Source: Yponomeuta sedellus (lineage: Eukaryota; Arthropoda; Insecta; Lepidoptera; Yponomeutidae). From it: a stretch of 64,000 nt of DNA. The notes under the pieces were generated by a model. It was not told where the DNA came from, made no database searches, and was given only the letters and a program-made list of their open reading frames with translations. Of this stretch, positions 63,351 through 64,000 are shown piece by piece (position 1 is the first letter of the stretch; each line of letters begins with the position of its first letter). A program made the translations under genes and the position numbers. Location of the stretch: NCBI GenBank assembly GCA_934045075.1, contig OW203744.1, positions 7,565,795-7,629,794 on the forward strand, in the 5' to 3' direction.

Positions 63351-64000
63351 TTGGCTGTAGGTATTTTACCTTCGTAAATAAACATTTTTACAGTTTTTAC
63401 ACCACCGCTCACCCCCTGGGTGGGCCGAAACACACGAAGGCATTGTTTTTCGGCTTTCGTGTCCCAAGGCCGAGTCGTAAAATCAGCGCCGGCGCACCAT
63501 TCTCGGCGCGCGCTTTTCTCTAACTTTGAAAGGGTTTTTGGGGTTCAGTGGTTGTTTGTCTCGAGAGCTTTGCGGTCAGCTACTATTATTACAGGCTAAT
63601 TGGTAGCACCAGACACCTGCCAGTTACGTTCACGTTTTTCTCTTTTATTTTTAACAGTGAAAATTGAATGTAAATTCAACCACGTTACTGTCAATTATGT
63701 ATATATTTATTAATTATTATGGATTTTATTTATATTCCGAAAATCCTATCATTTTAGTGTAACGTGAGTTCTGTGTACAATAAAGAATATTCTATCAATA
63801 ATTTTATCTGAATACTTTACTTTTTTTTTCTAAGCACGGGGAGCAGAGAAAAAGACAAAAATTTAAAACACTTTTTGCTTTATAAAAAACCTATCAAATA
63901 TTCCCTAAGGCGGTAGTACAAGCCAGTCCTTCCTCGCACGACGCCTTCTCCTTTGTCAAGATTCTGTACTCCCCAAACCCCCATAATATATAGGGCTAGA
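63351..64000. other. no gene; LINE scraps
   Basis: 63390-63560 is GC-rich without features I know. 63770-63800 (GTGTACAATAAAGAATATTC) is a LINE-type 3' end. Confidence 0.4.

Noticed and set aside
1..64000. endogenous virus or LTR retroelement
   Set aside because: I saw no gag, envelope, protease or integrase motifs and no long direct terminal repeats. All polymerase pieces are non-LTR type.

Overview
The window is nuclear DNA of a moth or butterfly (Lepidoptera), judged from two gene models and from the repeat content. It is AT-rich, intron-rich and packed with lepidopteran-type transposable-element debris: many 3' ends of non-LTR retrotransposons, several tRNA-derived SINE families, MITEs, a mariner and a Transib relic. 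I see no bacterial-style operons, no CRISPR array, no rRNA genes and no recognisable virus.

Two host genes can be modelled. On the minus strand (26970 down to 16420) four exons join in phase into a complete 110-residue secreted WAP-domain (four-disulfide core) protein; its first coding exon holds only ATGG. On the plus strand (33976 to 43222) six in-phase exons encode the first 263 residues of anillin, the cleavage-furrow scaffold; the gene continues past the window or beyond exons I could find. A third, unidentified minus-strand first exon lies at 12773-12927. Degenerate coding-like minus-strand stretches lie at 469-1148 and 31574-32578.

The rest is repeats. The dominant family, here called SINE-A, is about 300 bp. 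Its tRNA-like domain sits in the middle, it has one 5' end and two alternative 3' ends: a distal tail and an internal T-run. At five places SINE-A sequence forms an inverted structure inside a single 12-14 bp target-site duplication, and the inverted piece always stops at the internal T-run. The largest case, 22598-24714, is a palindromic array of 309-bp units (about 952-bp arms) bounded by one 12-bp duplication and sitting inside an older foldback element (22317-25258). Other families, named SINE-B, SINE-C and SINE-D here only for convenience, have tRNA-like heads; SINE-C carries the same 3' tail as a LINE in the window.

Layout: 1-12 kb is SINEs, TTAA-flanked MITE copies, a GC-rich triplicated unit and a tandem MITE dimer; 12.7-27 kb is the unknown exon and the WAP gene with its TE-filled introns, including the palindromic array; 27-33.9 kb is SINEs, MITEs and LINE relics; 33.9-43.2 kb is anillin; 43-52.9 kb is LINE/SINE debris; 52.98-57.29 kb is a Transib relic with a broken RAG1-related transposase; 58.2-60.3 kb is a broken mariner with a nested SINE-D; 60-64 kb is LINE fragments and dispersed repeats.
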